From contig NZ_JAHKQB010000007.1 of the NCBI RefSeq assembly GCF_018860625.1, positions 186,001-250,000 of the forward strand: a stretch of 64,000 bases of DNA, in the 5' to 3' direction. This DNA is from Paracoccus sp. C2R09. Its GTDB lineage: Bacteria; Pseudomonadota; Alphaproteobacteria; Rhodobacterales; Rhodobacteraceae. The first letter of the stretch is position 1, and each line of letters starts with the position of its first letter. Positions 1 to 8,347 of this stretch are shown here, in pieces. Position numbers and translations under genes: made by a program. Below the pieces are notes generated by a model. The model was not told the DNA's origin, searched no databases, and saw only the letters and a program-made list of their open reading frames with translations.

Positions 1-424
1 TCGGGAATGCCCGCAGCGTGACGAGGATTTTGGCATTGGTTTCGCGCAGGATGCCGCCGATCTGCTGGGCGTCCAGAAGCGGGTTGATCGGGTTCACGAT
101 CCCGGCGGTCGCACCGGCCAGAAGGACGACCGGCGTCTCGATGCTGTTCGGCAGCAGATAGGCCACGGTGTCCTGCGGGCCGACGCCCAGGCTGCGGAAC
201 AGGTTCGCCGCCTCGGTCACGCGTTCCAGAGTCTCGCGCCAGGTCAGGGTCGTGGCGTGATCCTTGGGGCCCGCAAGCAGCTGGAAGGACAGCGCGGGCC
301 GGTCGGGAAACCGCGCCGCGGTCCGCGACAGGAATTCATAGATGGTGATCGGCAGGTCGCGACCCTCGTAGGGGCCTTCCCTCTCGATCCGGTCACGGTC
401 TTCGTAGGTGCTGAACTTTCCCAT
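1..424 (-). CDS. Acyl-CoA synthetase (AMP-forming), N-terminal part
   Basis: This is the first 141 residues of an ANL-superfamily acyl-CoA synthetase; the gene runs off the left edge. The ATG is at 424. Visible family features are a TLTWRETLERV stretch, then an N-lobe segment around VAYLLPNSIETPVVLLAG, then GIVNPINPLLDAQQIGGIL, which is typical where the AMP-binding domain begins. The P-loop and adenylate motifs lie outside the window, so the acyl substrate cannot be judged. Family enzymes activate a fatty or aryl acid with ATP and CoA in the cytoplasm. The gene points away from the CAP lipoprotein gene, with about 240 bp between them. The call is firm at superfamily level only. Confidence 0.8.
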   Translation of the reverse strand, partial: MGKFSTYEDRDRIEREGPYEGRDLPITIYEFLSRTAARFPDRPALSFQLLAGPKDHATTLTWRETLERVTEAANLFRSLGVGPQDTVAYLLPNSIETPVVLLAGATAGIVNPINPLLDAQQIGGILRETNAKILVTLRAFP

Positions 425-667
425 CGCTTCCTCCCTTGAAGGGCCTGTTCCCGACCCTTCCCCTCGGGCGGCAGGATGGGCCGGATTGCGCATGCCGGGC
501 AAGGGCTTGGGCCCGCCGACCCCCCGAAACGCCGCGTCATTACCCGCCGAACATGCGCAGCCTTGGCAGGAATCCGCAAGCCGCGCCCCAGGGGGTTGTG
601 CCCGGGGCGAATTAAGGGATTTTGCAACGTTTATCGCTTATGCCGAGTTCAACCCTAAGGAGAGTTG

Positions 668-1222
668 ATGGAGAAGCTCATGTTTCGATCCGAAGCCCCG
701 ATCCGTGTCCTTGCTCTTGCGGGACTGACATTCATTGCAGCCTGTGCCGACCAGAAGTCATCGAGCCCGGCCGTCGATCCCTATGCGGTACAGGTGGCCG
801 AGGCGGGGGATGCGGAATGCATCGCGGCATCGGCCGAGGCCAACCGGATCGGCGTCGCCGCGACGAACCGCGCCAGGGCGGGAAAGGGTCTGCCGCCGGT
901 GCAGGCCGACCCGGTCCTGGCCGAGGTCGCCGCGCGCCATGCCTGCGACATGGCCAAACGCGGGCGCATGACGCATTTCGGCAGTCGGGCCAAGATGCCC
1001 TCGGACCGGGCCAAGCGCATGAATTATCAACCGATGATCATTGCCGAAAACATCGCCGCCGGGCCTTACGATCTGCAGCGTGTGCTTCGGGAATGGAATG
1101 CCTCGCAAGGGCATCTGGCCAACATCAATCAGCCGTTGGTGCAGGATTACGGCGTGGGCCAGGCCATCGGCGCGGATGGTCGCACGCGGTACTGGGCCGC
1201 CGTCTATGCCGCACGGAAATGA
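668..1222 (+). CDS. CAP (SCP/PR1)-domain lipoprotein
   Basis: A 184-residue CAP-superfamily protein. Residues 12-26 form a lipoprotein signal ending in the lipobox IAAC (Cys26), so it is probably anchored to a membrane after export. The domain shows NRARAGKGLPPV, then an alanine-rich helix with HACDM, a THFGS segment carrying the conserved His, ENIAAG and GHLANI. Bacterial CAP proteins are secreted proteins of mostly unknown function; some bind lipids or murein. An AAGGAGAG ribosome site ends directly before TTG-ATG; I use the ATG at 668, but the TTG at 665 is possible. It stands alone between divergent and convergent neighbours. Confidence 0.8.
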   Translation: MEKLMFRSEAPIRVLALAGLTFIAACADQKSSSPAVDPYAVQVAEAGDAECIAASAEANRIGVAATNRARAGKGLPPVQADPVLAEVAARHACDMAKRGRMTHFGSRAKMPSDRAKRMNYQPMIIAENIAAGPYDLQRVLREWNASQGHLANINQPLVQDYGVGQAIGADGRTRYWAAVYAARK

Positions 1223-1271
1223 CAGCGCGGGAGGGGCGCGCCGAACGGCCATCGAGGCCGTGCGGCGCGCT

Positions 1272-1306
1272 GCCTTCCAGCCGGCCTCGATGGCCGGATG
1301 GAAGGC
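1272..1306. terminator. Hairpin between convergent genes (possible bidirectional terminator)
   Basis: An 8-bp arm (GCCTTCCA / TGGAAGGC), a G-A mismatch, and a 6-bp inner arm (CCGGCC / GGCCGG) close a 5-nt loop. It lies between the CAP gene end and the ABC exporter end. There is no clear T-run. An upstream 14-mer at 1247-1260 is complementary to 1282-1295, so a second, mutually exclusive fold is possible. Confidence 0.45.
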
Positions 1307-1319
1307 ATGCCCCCAACCT

Positions 1320-3104
1320 TCAGGCCGTTGCGCCATCCGTGAACTGCATCCGCGCAAGATCGGCATAGAGCCCGCCTTCCGCGACAAGATCCTCGTGGCG
1401 GCCCTGTGCCACGATGCGCCCTGATTCCATCACCACGATGCGGTCGGCCTTCTTCACCGTCGCCAGCCTGTGCGCCACGACGATGGTCGTGCGGCCTTCG
1501 GTCAGACGGGTGATCGCCTCTTGCACGAGGGCTTCGGATTGTGCGTCCAGCGCACTGGTGGCCTCGTCCAGCAACAGCACCGGGGCGTCGCGCAGGATCG
1601 CGCGCGCGATGGCGATGCGCTGGCGCTGGCCGCCCGACAGGGTCACGCCTCGTTCGCCCAGGGGCGTGTCATAACCCTGCGGAAGCGCCACGATGAAATC
1701 ATGCGCATGGGCGGCGCGTGCGGCATCCGCCACTTCCTCATCCGATGCCTCGGGGCGCCCGAGGCGGATGTTCTCGGCCGCGCTGGCGGCGAAGATCACC
1801 GGATCCTGCGGCACCAGCGCCATCCGGGCCCTAAAGTCGCGCCGCGCCATGTCGCGCAGGTCGATCCCGTCCAGCGTCACGCGCCCCGATTGCGGGTCCC
1901 AGAACCGCTGGATCATCTGGATGATCGTCGTCTTGCCGGCCCCCGAAGGCCCGACCAGGGCCACGGTCTCGCCGGGTTCGATCCGCAGGTCCATACCTGC
2001 CAGGGCGGGCAGGTCGGGGCGCGAGGGGAAATGGAACGCCACGCCCTCGAAGGCGATGCGCCCCTGCACGGGAACGGGCAGGGGGCGCGGATCGGTCGGA
2101 TCGGGCAGGCTGTCATCGGCCTGCAGCAGCTCGGCCAGACGTTCGGTCGCGCCGGCGGCGCGCTGCAATTCGCCCCAGATCTCGGACAGGGCGCCGACCG
2201 CGCCCGCGACCAGCACCGAATAGATCACGAACTGCACCAGCTGGCCCGCGGTCATCGCGCCCGATTGCACGTCGCGCGCCCCGATCCACAACACGCCGAT
2301 GACACCCGCGAAGATGAGGAAGATCACGATGGCGGTCATGACCGCCCGTGTTCCGATCCGCGACAGGGCCGTGTCGAAGGCGCGTTCGGTCACCTCGTCG
2401 AAACGCGCGATGCTCCGATCTTCGTGGGTGAAGGCCTGGATCGTCTGCGCGGCCAGCAGGCTTTCGGATGCGGCGCCCGAGGATGCGGCGATCCAGTCCT
2501 GGTTGCGGCGCGACAGCTCTCGCAGCCTGCGGCCCAGCACGATGATCGGGATCATGACGCCCGGAACGATCAGCAGGACCAGCCCCGCCAGCTTGATCGA
2601 GGTCCAGGCCAGAAGCCCCAGGCCCCCGATCAGCAGCAGCAGGTTGCGCAGCGCGATGGACAGGGACGACCCGATCACCGACTGGATCAGGGTGGTGTCG
2701 GTGGTGATGCGCGACAGGATCTCGCCCGTCATCACCTTCTCGAAATAGGCGGGGGCCAGGGTGATGACCCGCGCATGGACGGCCTTGCGGATATCGGCCA
2801 CGACACGTTCGCCCAGGCGCGACACGAAGTAATATCGCGCAGCGGTTCCCACCGCGAGGCCCAGCACGATCAGCAGCGCTGCCGCGAAATAGCGGTCCAG
2901 AAGCCCCGCGCCATTGTCGAAATTGTCGATGACACGGCGAACGGCCAGCGGCAGGATCAGGCTGATCGCGGATGTCGCCACAAGCGCCACCAGCGCGGCC
3001 AGCGCCTGCATCCGATAGGGGCGCAGGAAGGGGCCGAGCGCCGCCAGCGTTCCGATCCGTCTTCCTCTGGGTCGGTCGTCCTGAATTTTCGCGCCGCGTG
3101 CCAT
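1320..3104 (-). CDS. ABC exporter, fused membrane and ATPase domains (MsbA/LmrA type)
   Basis: A 594-residue half-transporter. Residues about 20-310 hold six membrane helices of a type I exporter, including the coupling region around DTTLIQSVIG. The ATPase domain follows, with Walker A GPSGAGKTT near residue 385, signature LSGGQRQR near 489, Walker B VLLLDEATSALD near 510 and the switch His in VVAHRLATVKKADRIVV. Family members work as inner-membrane homodimers that export lipids, peptides or drugs; the substrate is not evident here. I take the internal ATG at 3104 (MARGAKIQ) because the longer frame reads an unlikely arginine-rich leader. It lies 37 bp downstream of the nucleosidase gene on the same strand, so the two may be cotranscribed. 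Confidence 0.9.
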   Translation of the reverse strand: MARGAKIQDDRPRGRRIGTLAALGPFLRPYRMQALAALVALVATSAISLILPLAVRRVIDNFDNGAGLLDRYFAAALLIVLGLAVGTAARYYFVSRLGERVVADIRKAVHARVITLAPAYFEKVMTGEILSRITTDTTLIQSVIGSSLSIALRNLLLLIGGLGLLAWTSIKLAGLVLLIVPGVMIPIIVLGRRLRELSRRNQDWIAASSGAASESLLAAQTIQAFTHEDRSIARFDEVTERAFDTALSRIGTRAVMTAIVIFLIFAGVIGVLWIGARDVQSGAMTAGQLVQFVIYSVLVAGAVGALSEIWGELQRAAGATERLAELLQADDSLPDPTDPRPLPVPVQGRIAFEGVAFHFPSRPDLPALAGMDLRIEPGETVALVGPSGAGKTTIIQMIQRFWDPQSGRVTLDGIDLRDMARRDFRARMALVPQDPVIFAASAAENIRLGRPEASDEEVADAARAAHAHDFIVALPQGYDTPLGERGVTLSGGQRQRIAIARAILRDAPVLLLDEATSALDAQSEALVQEAITRLTEGRTTIVVAHRLATVKKADRIVVMESGRIVAQGRHEDLVAEGGLYADLARMQFTDGATA

Positions 3105-3141
3105 GTCGGGTCCGTTCGTCCTTGAGGGAAGCCCCGCCCGT

Positions 3142-3795
3142 TTAGGCGCTGTCCCCCGGCAGGACAAGCGAGCCGCCCCGGATCGCATCCTCCAGCGCAT
3201 CGATCGCACGGGCCAGCTTGCCGTCGATGATGTCCAGATATTGGGTCCAGTCGACCATCTGCGACACCTCCTCGGCCCCGTCCGAGATGCCGCGCAGGCC
3301 GATCAACGGAAGCCCGAAATGCTGGGTGACGCGCAGGATCGCAAAGGTTTCCATGTCGACCATGTCCTCCTCGATCATGCCATAGGCGGGGCCGGTGACG
3401 ATATTGCCGCCGGTGGACAGGGTGGCTGCGGGCAGGCCCGGAATGCGGTGCGGCAAATCGACCACGCGCGGCAGGTCCAGAAGCGGCGTGCGCCCGCGAT
3501 CGAAGCCCAGGGGCGATGCGTCGATGTCGCGCCAAGCGACCGCGCCCACCTGATAGATCTCGGTCTGCAAAAGCCGCGCCGACCCGGCCGAGCCGAGCGA
3601 GACGACCAGTGCGGGCTTCTCCTCCATCGCGGCAAGGGCGGCGGTCAGCTGCACCGCGGCCTCGATCGGGCCGATGCCGGTCATCAGGGGGGTGATGCGT
3701 GCGCGCAGCCGGGGGCCGTATTCGGGCTCGGCCGCCATGACGAACAGGACGGGCTTGCCGCCGATCATGTCGGGACGCGGTGCGGGACGGGTCAT
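3142..3795 (-). CDS. mtnN: 5'-methylthioadenosine/S-adenosylhomocysteine nucleosidase family protein
   Basis: A 217-residue PNP_UDP-family nucleosidase. The core VVSLGSAGSARL forms the phosphate/ribose loop, VDMETFAIL carries the ribose-binding Met-Glu, and ISDGAEE carries the catalytic Asp. These enzymes hydrolyse MTA or SAH to adenine and the thioribose or ribosylhomocysteine in the cytoplasm. MTA is a by-product of SAM-dependent polyamine synthesis, but the polyamine route encoded in this window does not itself make it. The ATG at 3795 is chosen because the family domain starts right after it. Substrate specificity within the family is inferred. Confidence 0.8.
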   Translation of the reverse strand: MTRPAPRPDMIGGKPVLFVMAAEPEYGPRLRARITPLMTGIGPIEAAVQLTAALAAMEEKPALVVSLGSAGSARLLQTEIYQVGAVAWRDIDASPLGFDRGRTPLLDLPRVVDLPHRIPGLPAATLSTGGNIVTGPAYGMIEEDMVDMETFAILRVTQHFGLPLIGLRGISDGAEEVSQMVDWTQYLDIIDGKLARAIDALEDAIRGGSLVLPGDSA

Positions 3796-3926
3796 GGCGG
3801 CCTCTCGGATGACGATACGGGCACTTGGGTTGCATGGGCCGCGCGACGCGGTCAAGCGCGATGCGGACTTGCACGGGGCTTCGGGCCTGTGGCAGGCATC
3901 GGGGCGGCTTATCGAAGGGGCAGGGC

Positions 3927-5042
3927 ATGGGCAGGATCGCGGAAATCTATGGCCGAAAGGCCGATGCGGGCGAAATCCGCCCCGATCCTGCGCAAAAGGC
4001 CGTCCTGCCGGAAATGGACCGCGTGCTGGGCGACCTGTCGCAGGCACCGGCCCCTGCGGCCCCGGCCAGGCGCGGCTGGCGGTCGCTGTTCGGCGGCGGA
4101 TCCGAACCCGCAGCGGTGACGGGCGGTCGGGGGCTCTATCTGTGGGGCGGGGTCGGGCGCGGGAAATCCATGCTGATGGACCTGATGGCCGGGGCCGCGC
4201 GCGATCAGGGCATCGCGGTGCGCCGGGTGCATTTCCACGAATTCATGCAGGAGATCCAGGCAGGCCTAGAAGAGGCCCGCAAGCGCGGGGACCAGGACAC
4301 GGTCCGCCCCGTCGCCATGGGCGTCGCGGCCAAGGTCAGGCTTCTGTGCTTCGACGAGATGCAGATCACCGACATCGCGGATGCGATGATCGTGGGGCGG
4401 CTGTTCCAGGTGCTGTTCGATCAGGGCGTGACGGTTGTCACCACCTCGAACCGCGTCCCCGAGGATCTGTACAAGAACGGGCTGAACCGGCAGCTGTTCC
4501 TGCCCTTCATCACGCTGCTGCGCGAACGCATGGCGGTGGTCTGCCTCGACAGCGACAACGATTATCGCCAGAACCGCGAAGGGTCGCCCATCTGGTTCAC
4601 CCCGGTGAATGCCGATGCGCGCCAGGCGCTGGACGCGGAATGGGACGCGCTGACCGATGGCGCACAGCCCGAACCCGCCAGCTTCGAGGTCAAGGGCCGC
4701 CAGGTCGAACTGCAGGCCATGTCCGGCGATGTGGCCCGCGCGGGGTTCTGGGATCTGTGCGGGCGTCCGCTCGGGGCGGCGGATTACCTGATGCTGGCCT
4801 CGAAGGTCCGGGTGCTGATCCTCGACGGGGTGCCGCGGCTGAACAGCGCCAATTACAACGAGGCCAAGCGCTTCGTTACGCTGATCGACGCGCTGTACGA
4901 GGCCAAGGTCCGGCTGATCGCCAGCGCCGCCGACGAACCCGAGCGGCTTTACGGCGAAGGCGAGGGCAGCTTCGAGTTCGAGCGCACGGCCAGCCGCCTG
5001 CGAGAGATGCAGGATGCCGGCTGGGGCCGCGCGGATGGGTGA
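3927..5042 (+). CDS. zapE: Cell division protein ZapE (AFG1-like ATPase)
   Basis: A 371-residue AFG1/ZapE ATPase. Walker A is GGVGRGKS at residues 74-81, with the family phrase GLYLWGGVGRGKS; Walker B is LLCFDE near 140, followed by MQITDIADAMI. The typical ZapE segments VVTTSNRVPEDLYKNGL and RFVTLIDALYE are present. In E. coli ZapE binds FtsZ and acts late in constriction; mitochondrial homologues assist respiratory complex turnover. The ATG at 3927 matches the usual family start; the frame stays open upstream over the divergent nucleosidase promoter region. It ends 16 bp before the convergent DsbA-like gene. Confidence 0.92.
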   Translation: MGRIAEIYGRKADAGEIRPDPAQKAVLPEMDRVLGDLSQAPAPAAPARRGWRSLFGGGSEPAAVTGGRGLYLWGGVGRGKSMLMDLMAGAARDQGIAVRRVHFHEFMQEIQAGLEEARKRGDQDTVRPVAMGVAAKVRLLCFDEMQITDIADAMIVGRLFQVLFDQGVTVVTTSNRVPEDLYKNGLNRQLFLPFITLLRERMAVVCLDSDNDYRQNREGSPIWFTPVNADARQALDAEWDALTDGAQPEPASFEVKGRQVELQAMSGDVARAGFWDLCGRPLGAADYLMLASKVRVLILDGVPRLNSANYNEAKRFVTLIDALYEAKVRLIASAADEPERLYGEGEGSFEFERTASRLREMQDAGWGRADG

Positions 5043-5058
5043 ACCCGACCTGTAAGGG

Positions 5059-5691
5059 TCAGACGCCCATCGTCCGACGCCCGCGCGCGACCAGATCGCG
5101 CAGCTGGGTCAGGGTCAGCTCTCCGAAGACCAGTTCGTCCCCGCAGATGAAGCTGGGCGTGCCCACCAGCCCCATGTGATCGGCCAGAAGGAAGCTGTTG
5201 GTGATGTGACGCTCGGGCGCCTCGGCCAGCATGTCGCGACGGATCTGTTCCTCGTCCAGACCGACGCTGCCCACGACGCGCATGGTGCTGGCGGCATCGG
5301 CGGGTCCGCGCATGGTCATCAGCGCGTGATGCAGCTGCCAGTACTTGCCCGTCCCGAGGGATGCCAGCGACGCCTTGGCCGCGAATTCCGATCCCGGCCC
5401 GAAGACCGGCCATTCGCGATAGACGATGCGCAGGTCGGGTTCGGCCGAAACGAGCTGCTGCACAAGGCCGACCATCTTGCGGCAGAAGGGGCAGTTGTAA
5501 TCGAAGAACTCGGTCAGGGTGATATTGCCCTGGGGATTGCCCAGCACCGGCGCGGTCGGATCGCGTTCCAGGGCCTCGCGCAGTTCCGGCGGCATCGGAT
5601 TGCTGCGTTCGGGCGTTTGGCCAAGCGCGGGGGCCGCTGCAAGGGCGCAGGCGGCACCTGCACCCGTCATGACGAGGCGGCGTGTGGGCAT
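5059..5691 (-). CDS. DsbA-family thiol oxidoreductase, exported
   Basis: A 210-residue periplasmic thioredoxin-fold protein. The N-terminus MPTRRLVMTGAG with an Ala-rich stretch to ALGQ (about residue 24) is a twin-arginine-like signal. The active site CPFC is at residues 67-70 in DYNCPFCRKM, and the cis-proline loop is GTPSF near residue 170. The FFDYNCPFCRKM arrangement is typical of DsbA/Com1/ScsC-like proteins, which oxidise or isomerise disulfides of exported proteins. An AAGGAC ribosome site precedes the ATG at 5691. It is divergent from the small HNH gene, with start codons 58 bp apart. Confidence 0.85.
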   Translation of the reverse strand: MPTRRLVMTGAGAACALAAAPALGQTPERSNPMPPELREALERDPTAPVLGNPQGNITLTEFFDYNCPFCRKMVGLVQQLVSAEPDLRIVYREWPVFGPGSEFAAKASLASLGTGKYWQLHHALMTMRGPADAASTMRVVGSVGLDEEQIRRDMLAEAPERHITNSFLLADHMGLVGTPSFICGDELVFGELTLTQLRDLVARGRRTMGV

Positions 5692-5749
5692 GGAATGTCC
5701 TTTCGCGGTCTGGGCTGGGGTGAAGCAACAGGTAACGGCAGAGGGAAAG

Positions 5750-6064
5750 ATGCGTAAACAGCGATATGTCGAGGAAACGGTCACGGTTGCGTCAGACCCG
5801 GTCTGCCCCCTGTGCCTGCGCCCCATCCCCGCGGATGCCCCCCAGAGCGTCCATCACCTGATCCCGAAGCTGAAGGGCGGCAAGGGCGGCGAGACGGTGC
5901 TTCTGCACCACATCTGCCACAAGACGATCCACAAGGCCCTGAAGGAGGGCGAGCTTGCCCGCCGCTACAACACGGTCGAGGCACTGAGATCGCATCCCGA
6001 ACTGGCGCGATTCTTCGAATGGGTATCCAGGCGCCCACCGCATTTCATGGGCCGTGCCCGTTGA
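5750..6064 (+). CDS. Small HNH-fold protein
   Basis: A 104-residue single-domain HNH protein. Cys19 and Cys22 (CPLC) pair with a later CH (residues 56-57) to make the usual zinc site. HHLIPK (His35-His36) and KTIH (His61) supply the beta-beta-alpha metal residues. The central Asn of the HNH motif is replaced: the stretch reads GGKGGETVLLHHICH. Family members are nicking or double-strand endonucleases, some in repair; nothing around the gene suggests a restriction system or phage. A GAGGGAAAG sequence lies just before the ATG at 5750. Confidence 0.75.
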   Translation: MRKQRYVEETVTVASDPVCPLCLRPIPADAPQSVHHLIPKLKGGKGGETVLLHHICHKTIHKALKEGELARRYNTVEALRSHPELARFFEWVSRRPPHFMGRAR

Positions 6065-6126
6065 AAACCAAGGGTTTGCGGACCCGTCTCTGGAAAATCT
6101 TTTGCAAGATGCCCCATGAAATAAAA

Positions 6127-6146
6127 TGCACAATGTGCAAATTGTG
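6127..6146. promoter_or_regulatory. Overlapping palindromes upstream of the outer-membrane protein gene
   Basis: In an AT-rich patch between the HNH gene and the barrel gene, TGCACA-A-TGTGCA (6127-6139) is a perfect 13-bp palindrome. It overlaps CACAAT-N6-ATTGTG (6129-6146). Dyads like these often bind dimeric regulators. No protein can be assigned and no clear -35/-10 pair was found. Confidence 0.35.
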
Positions 6147-6339
6147 ACAGTGTCGTGGCATGGCTCGTGATCGGTGATGTCAGCGGATGAAGGCGTTCCC
6201 GCAAGTGCCGTCACGGGGCGTCACAAGCGCGTGGTTGCGGCTTCGACACGGGCGGGCATGGGTGCCCCGCGCCGGTCTTCCGGTCCCCCGGCGATGGGCC
6301 TAGATCACCCCAAGCAAATACAGACTTTGGAGGTTTGCC

Positions 6340-6942
6340 ATGAAATTCGCTATTGCAGCACTGGGTGCCAGCCTGATCGCCGTTTCGGCCCATGCAGGCG
6401 GCTACACCGCTCCCGTCGTCGAGACCGCTCCGGCCGCAGTCGAGCCCGTCATCGTCGAGAGCGCCTCGGACTGGACCGGCTTCTATGCCGGTGCGCAGTG
6501 GGGCAAGGGTAACGCCGATCTGGACTTCGACGGCGATGAAGTCAGCTCGGACGATTTCGACGCCTACGGTATCCATGGCGGCTACATGCACGACATGGGC
6601 AAGTTCGTCGTCGGCGGTGAACTGGACTACAACCAGATCGACATCAACGACCAGGACGAGAAGGGCGACCTGACCCGTCTGCGCGCCCGTGCAGGTTACG
6701 ACATGGGCCGCTTCCTGCCCTACGTGACCGCCGGTGCGGCCCACCTGTCGCAGGACCTGAACAGCGGCGTCGATTTCTCGGAAACCGCGTTCACCTACGG
6801 CATCGGTGCGGACTTCAAGGTCACCGAGAAGGTCACGGTCGGTGCGGAATATACCCGCCAGGACTTCAACGACCTCGACAACATCGACGGTCTGGATCTG
6901 GACACCGACATGGTGCAGGTCCGCGCGGCTTACCGCTTCTGA
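6340..6942 (+). CDS. Outer-membrane beta-barrel protein (Omp25/RopB-like)
   Basis: A 200-residue exported barrel. Residues 1-19 are a Sec signal ending in AHA-GG, followed by a Pro/Val/Glu-rich linker. From about residue 50, WTGFYAGAQWG begins an eight-strand OMP_b-brl-type domain with alternating beta strands. It ends with the C-terminal aromatic signature VQVRAAYRF recognised by the BAM machinery. Acidic loops (DFDGDEVSSDDFD) face outward in this kind of protein. A strong GGAGG site lies 6 nt before the ATG, and a strong terminator follows, so it is probably a highly expressed single-gene unit. Function beyond membrane structure is unknown. Confidence 0.85.
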   Translation: MKFAIAALGASLIAVSAHAGGYTAPVVETAPAAVEPVIVESASDWTGFYAGAQWGKGNADLDFDGDEVSSDDFDAYGIHGGYMHDMGKFVVGGELDYNQIDINDQDEKGDLTRLRARAGYDMGRFLPYVTAGAAHLSQDLNSGVDFSETAFTYGIGADFKVTEKVTVGAEYTRQDFNDLDNIDGLDLDTDMVQVRAAYRF

Positions 6943-6970
6943 TCCGATCCGGATCAGGGCAGAGGCCCGG

Positions 6971-7001
6971 GGGGCGGTGCGGAAACGCACCGCCCCTTTT
7001 T
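6971..7001 (+). terminator. Rho-independent terminator after the barrel gene
   Basis: A perfect 11-bp GC stem (GGGGCGGTGCG / CGCACCGCCCC) closes a GAAA tetraloop and is followed by TTTTT. It sits 28 bp after the barrel stop codon and just before the convergent folC end. Confidence 0.92.
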
Positions 7002-7009
7002 GCATTGCC

Positions 7010-8293
7010 TCAGCCGTTCGCGCGAAGGATGCGCCCCGCCAGATAGAGCGATCCGCAGATGAGGATGCGCGCATCGGGTTCGGTCGCGACGATCTGCGCG
7101 ATGGCACGTTCGGCATCCTCGGCGGTCCGGGCCGTCATGCCAGCGGCGATCGCCTGTTCGGCGGTCACATGTGCGGGCAGGGTGTTCGGTTCACCCGGAA
7201 TGTCGATCGCGGTCAGCGACTGCGCCTGATCGGCCAGCGGCCGAAGATATCCACCGATATCCTTGGTGTTCAGCATTCCGCAGACCAGATGCGTCGGCCT
7301 GCGCGGCAGCGTGGCCAATGTCGCGGCGACGGCCTTGCCGCCCGCGGGGTTGTGACCCCCGTCCAGCCACAATTCGGCCCGGCCCGCCAGCGTCACCAGC
7401 GGCCCGCGCGTCAGGCGCTGCATCCGGGCCGGCCATTCGGCGCGAGTGACGGCGGCGCGGGCCTGATCCTCGGTCGCGCCCAGTTCGCGCAGGGCCGCAA
7501 GGGCGGTGCCCGCGTTCTGGACCTGGTGCGCCCCGATCAGGTTCGGCAGCGGCAGATCCCACAGCCCGTGATCGTCCTGGAACACCATGCCGTCGCGGTC
7601 GGGCTGCGCCATCCAGTGCTGCCCATGCGCGATGATGGGGGCGGTCAGCCCCTGGGCCCTGGCCTCGATCACGCGCAGGGCGTCGTCTTCCTGCGGGCCG
7701 ACGATGACCGGCACGCGGGGCTTGACGATGCCCGCCTTCTCGGCGGCGATCAGTTCCAGCGTCTCGCCCAGGTACTGGGTGTGGTCGATGCTGACCGGCG
7801 TGATGATCGTCAGGCGCGGATCGTCCACGACATTTGTCGCGTCCAGCCGCCCGCCAAGGCCGACCTCCAGAAGCGTGCAATCCGCAGGGGTCCGTGAAAA
7901 GGCCAGGAAGGCCGCGGCTGTCGTGATCTCGAAGAAGGTGATGGGCTGGCCGTCATTGGCGGCCTCGCATTCCTCCAGCGCGGCGGCCAGGTCGGGTTCG
8001 GGGATCAGATCGCCCGCCAGCCGGATGCGTTCGTGGAACCGCGCCAGATGCGGCGAGGTATAGGCATGGACCTTCGCGCCCCCGGCCTCGAGGCCCGCGC
8101 GGATCATGGCCTGGGTGCTGCCCTTGCCGTTCGTGCCCGCGATGTGAATCACGGGCGGGATGCTGCGTTCGGGATTGCCCAGGGCCGCAAGGATGCGGTG
8201 CATCCGGTCCAGCGACAGGTCGATGATCTTGGGATGCAGCGCCATCAGCCGCTGCAGGATCAGGTCGGATCGGAAGTCGTCGATATGGCTCAT
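7010..8293 (-). CDS. folC: Folylpolyglutamate/dihydrofolate synthase
   Basis: A 427-residue Mur-ligase-like enzyme that adds glutamate to dihydropteroate and folates, using ATP. The P-loop GTNGKGST is at about residues 53-60. The substrate region TSPHLARFHERIRL, the family signature EVGLGGRLDATN and the C-terminal WLDGGHNPAG segment are all visible. It lies 54 bp downstream of accD, the usual accD-folC arrangement of Proteobacteria. The start could also be the ATG at 8302; neither has a good ribosome site. Confidence 0.93.
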   Translation of the reverse strand: MSHIDDFRSDLILQRLMALHPKIIDLSLDRMHRILAALGNPERSIPPVIHIAGTNGKGSTQAMIRAGLEAGGAKVHAYTSPHLARFHERIRLAGDLIPEPDLAAALEECEAANDGQPITFFEITTAAAFLAFSRTPADCTLLEVGLGGRLDATNVVDDPRLTIITPVSIDHTQYLGETLELIAAEKAGIVKPRVPVIVGPQEDDALRVIEARAQGLTAPIIAHGQHWMAQPDRDGMVFQDDHGLWDLPLPNLIGAHQVQNAGTALAALRELGATEDQARAAVTRAEWPARMQRLTRGPLVTLAGRAELWLDGGHNPAGGKAVAATLATLPRRPTHLVCGMLNTKDIGGYLRPLADQAQSLTAIDIPGEPNTLPAHVTAEQAIAAGMTARTAEDAERAIAQIVATEPDARILICGSLYLAGRILRANG

Positions 8294-8347
8294 GGCCCGC
8301 ATGCCGGGGGGCAGCCCCGGCCCCCCAAGCTGCGTGGTTGTCCGGTC

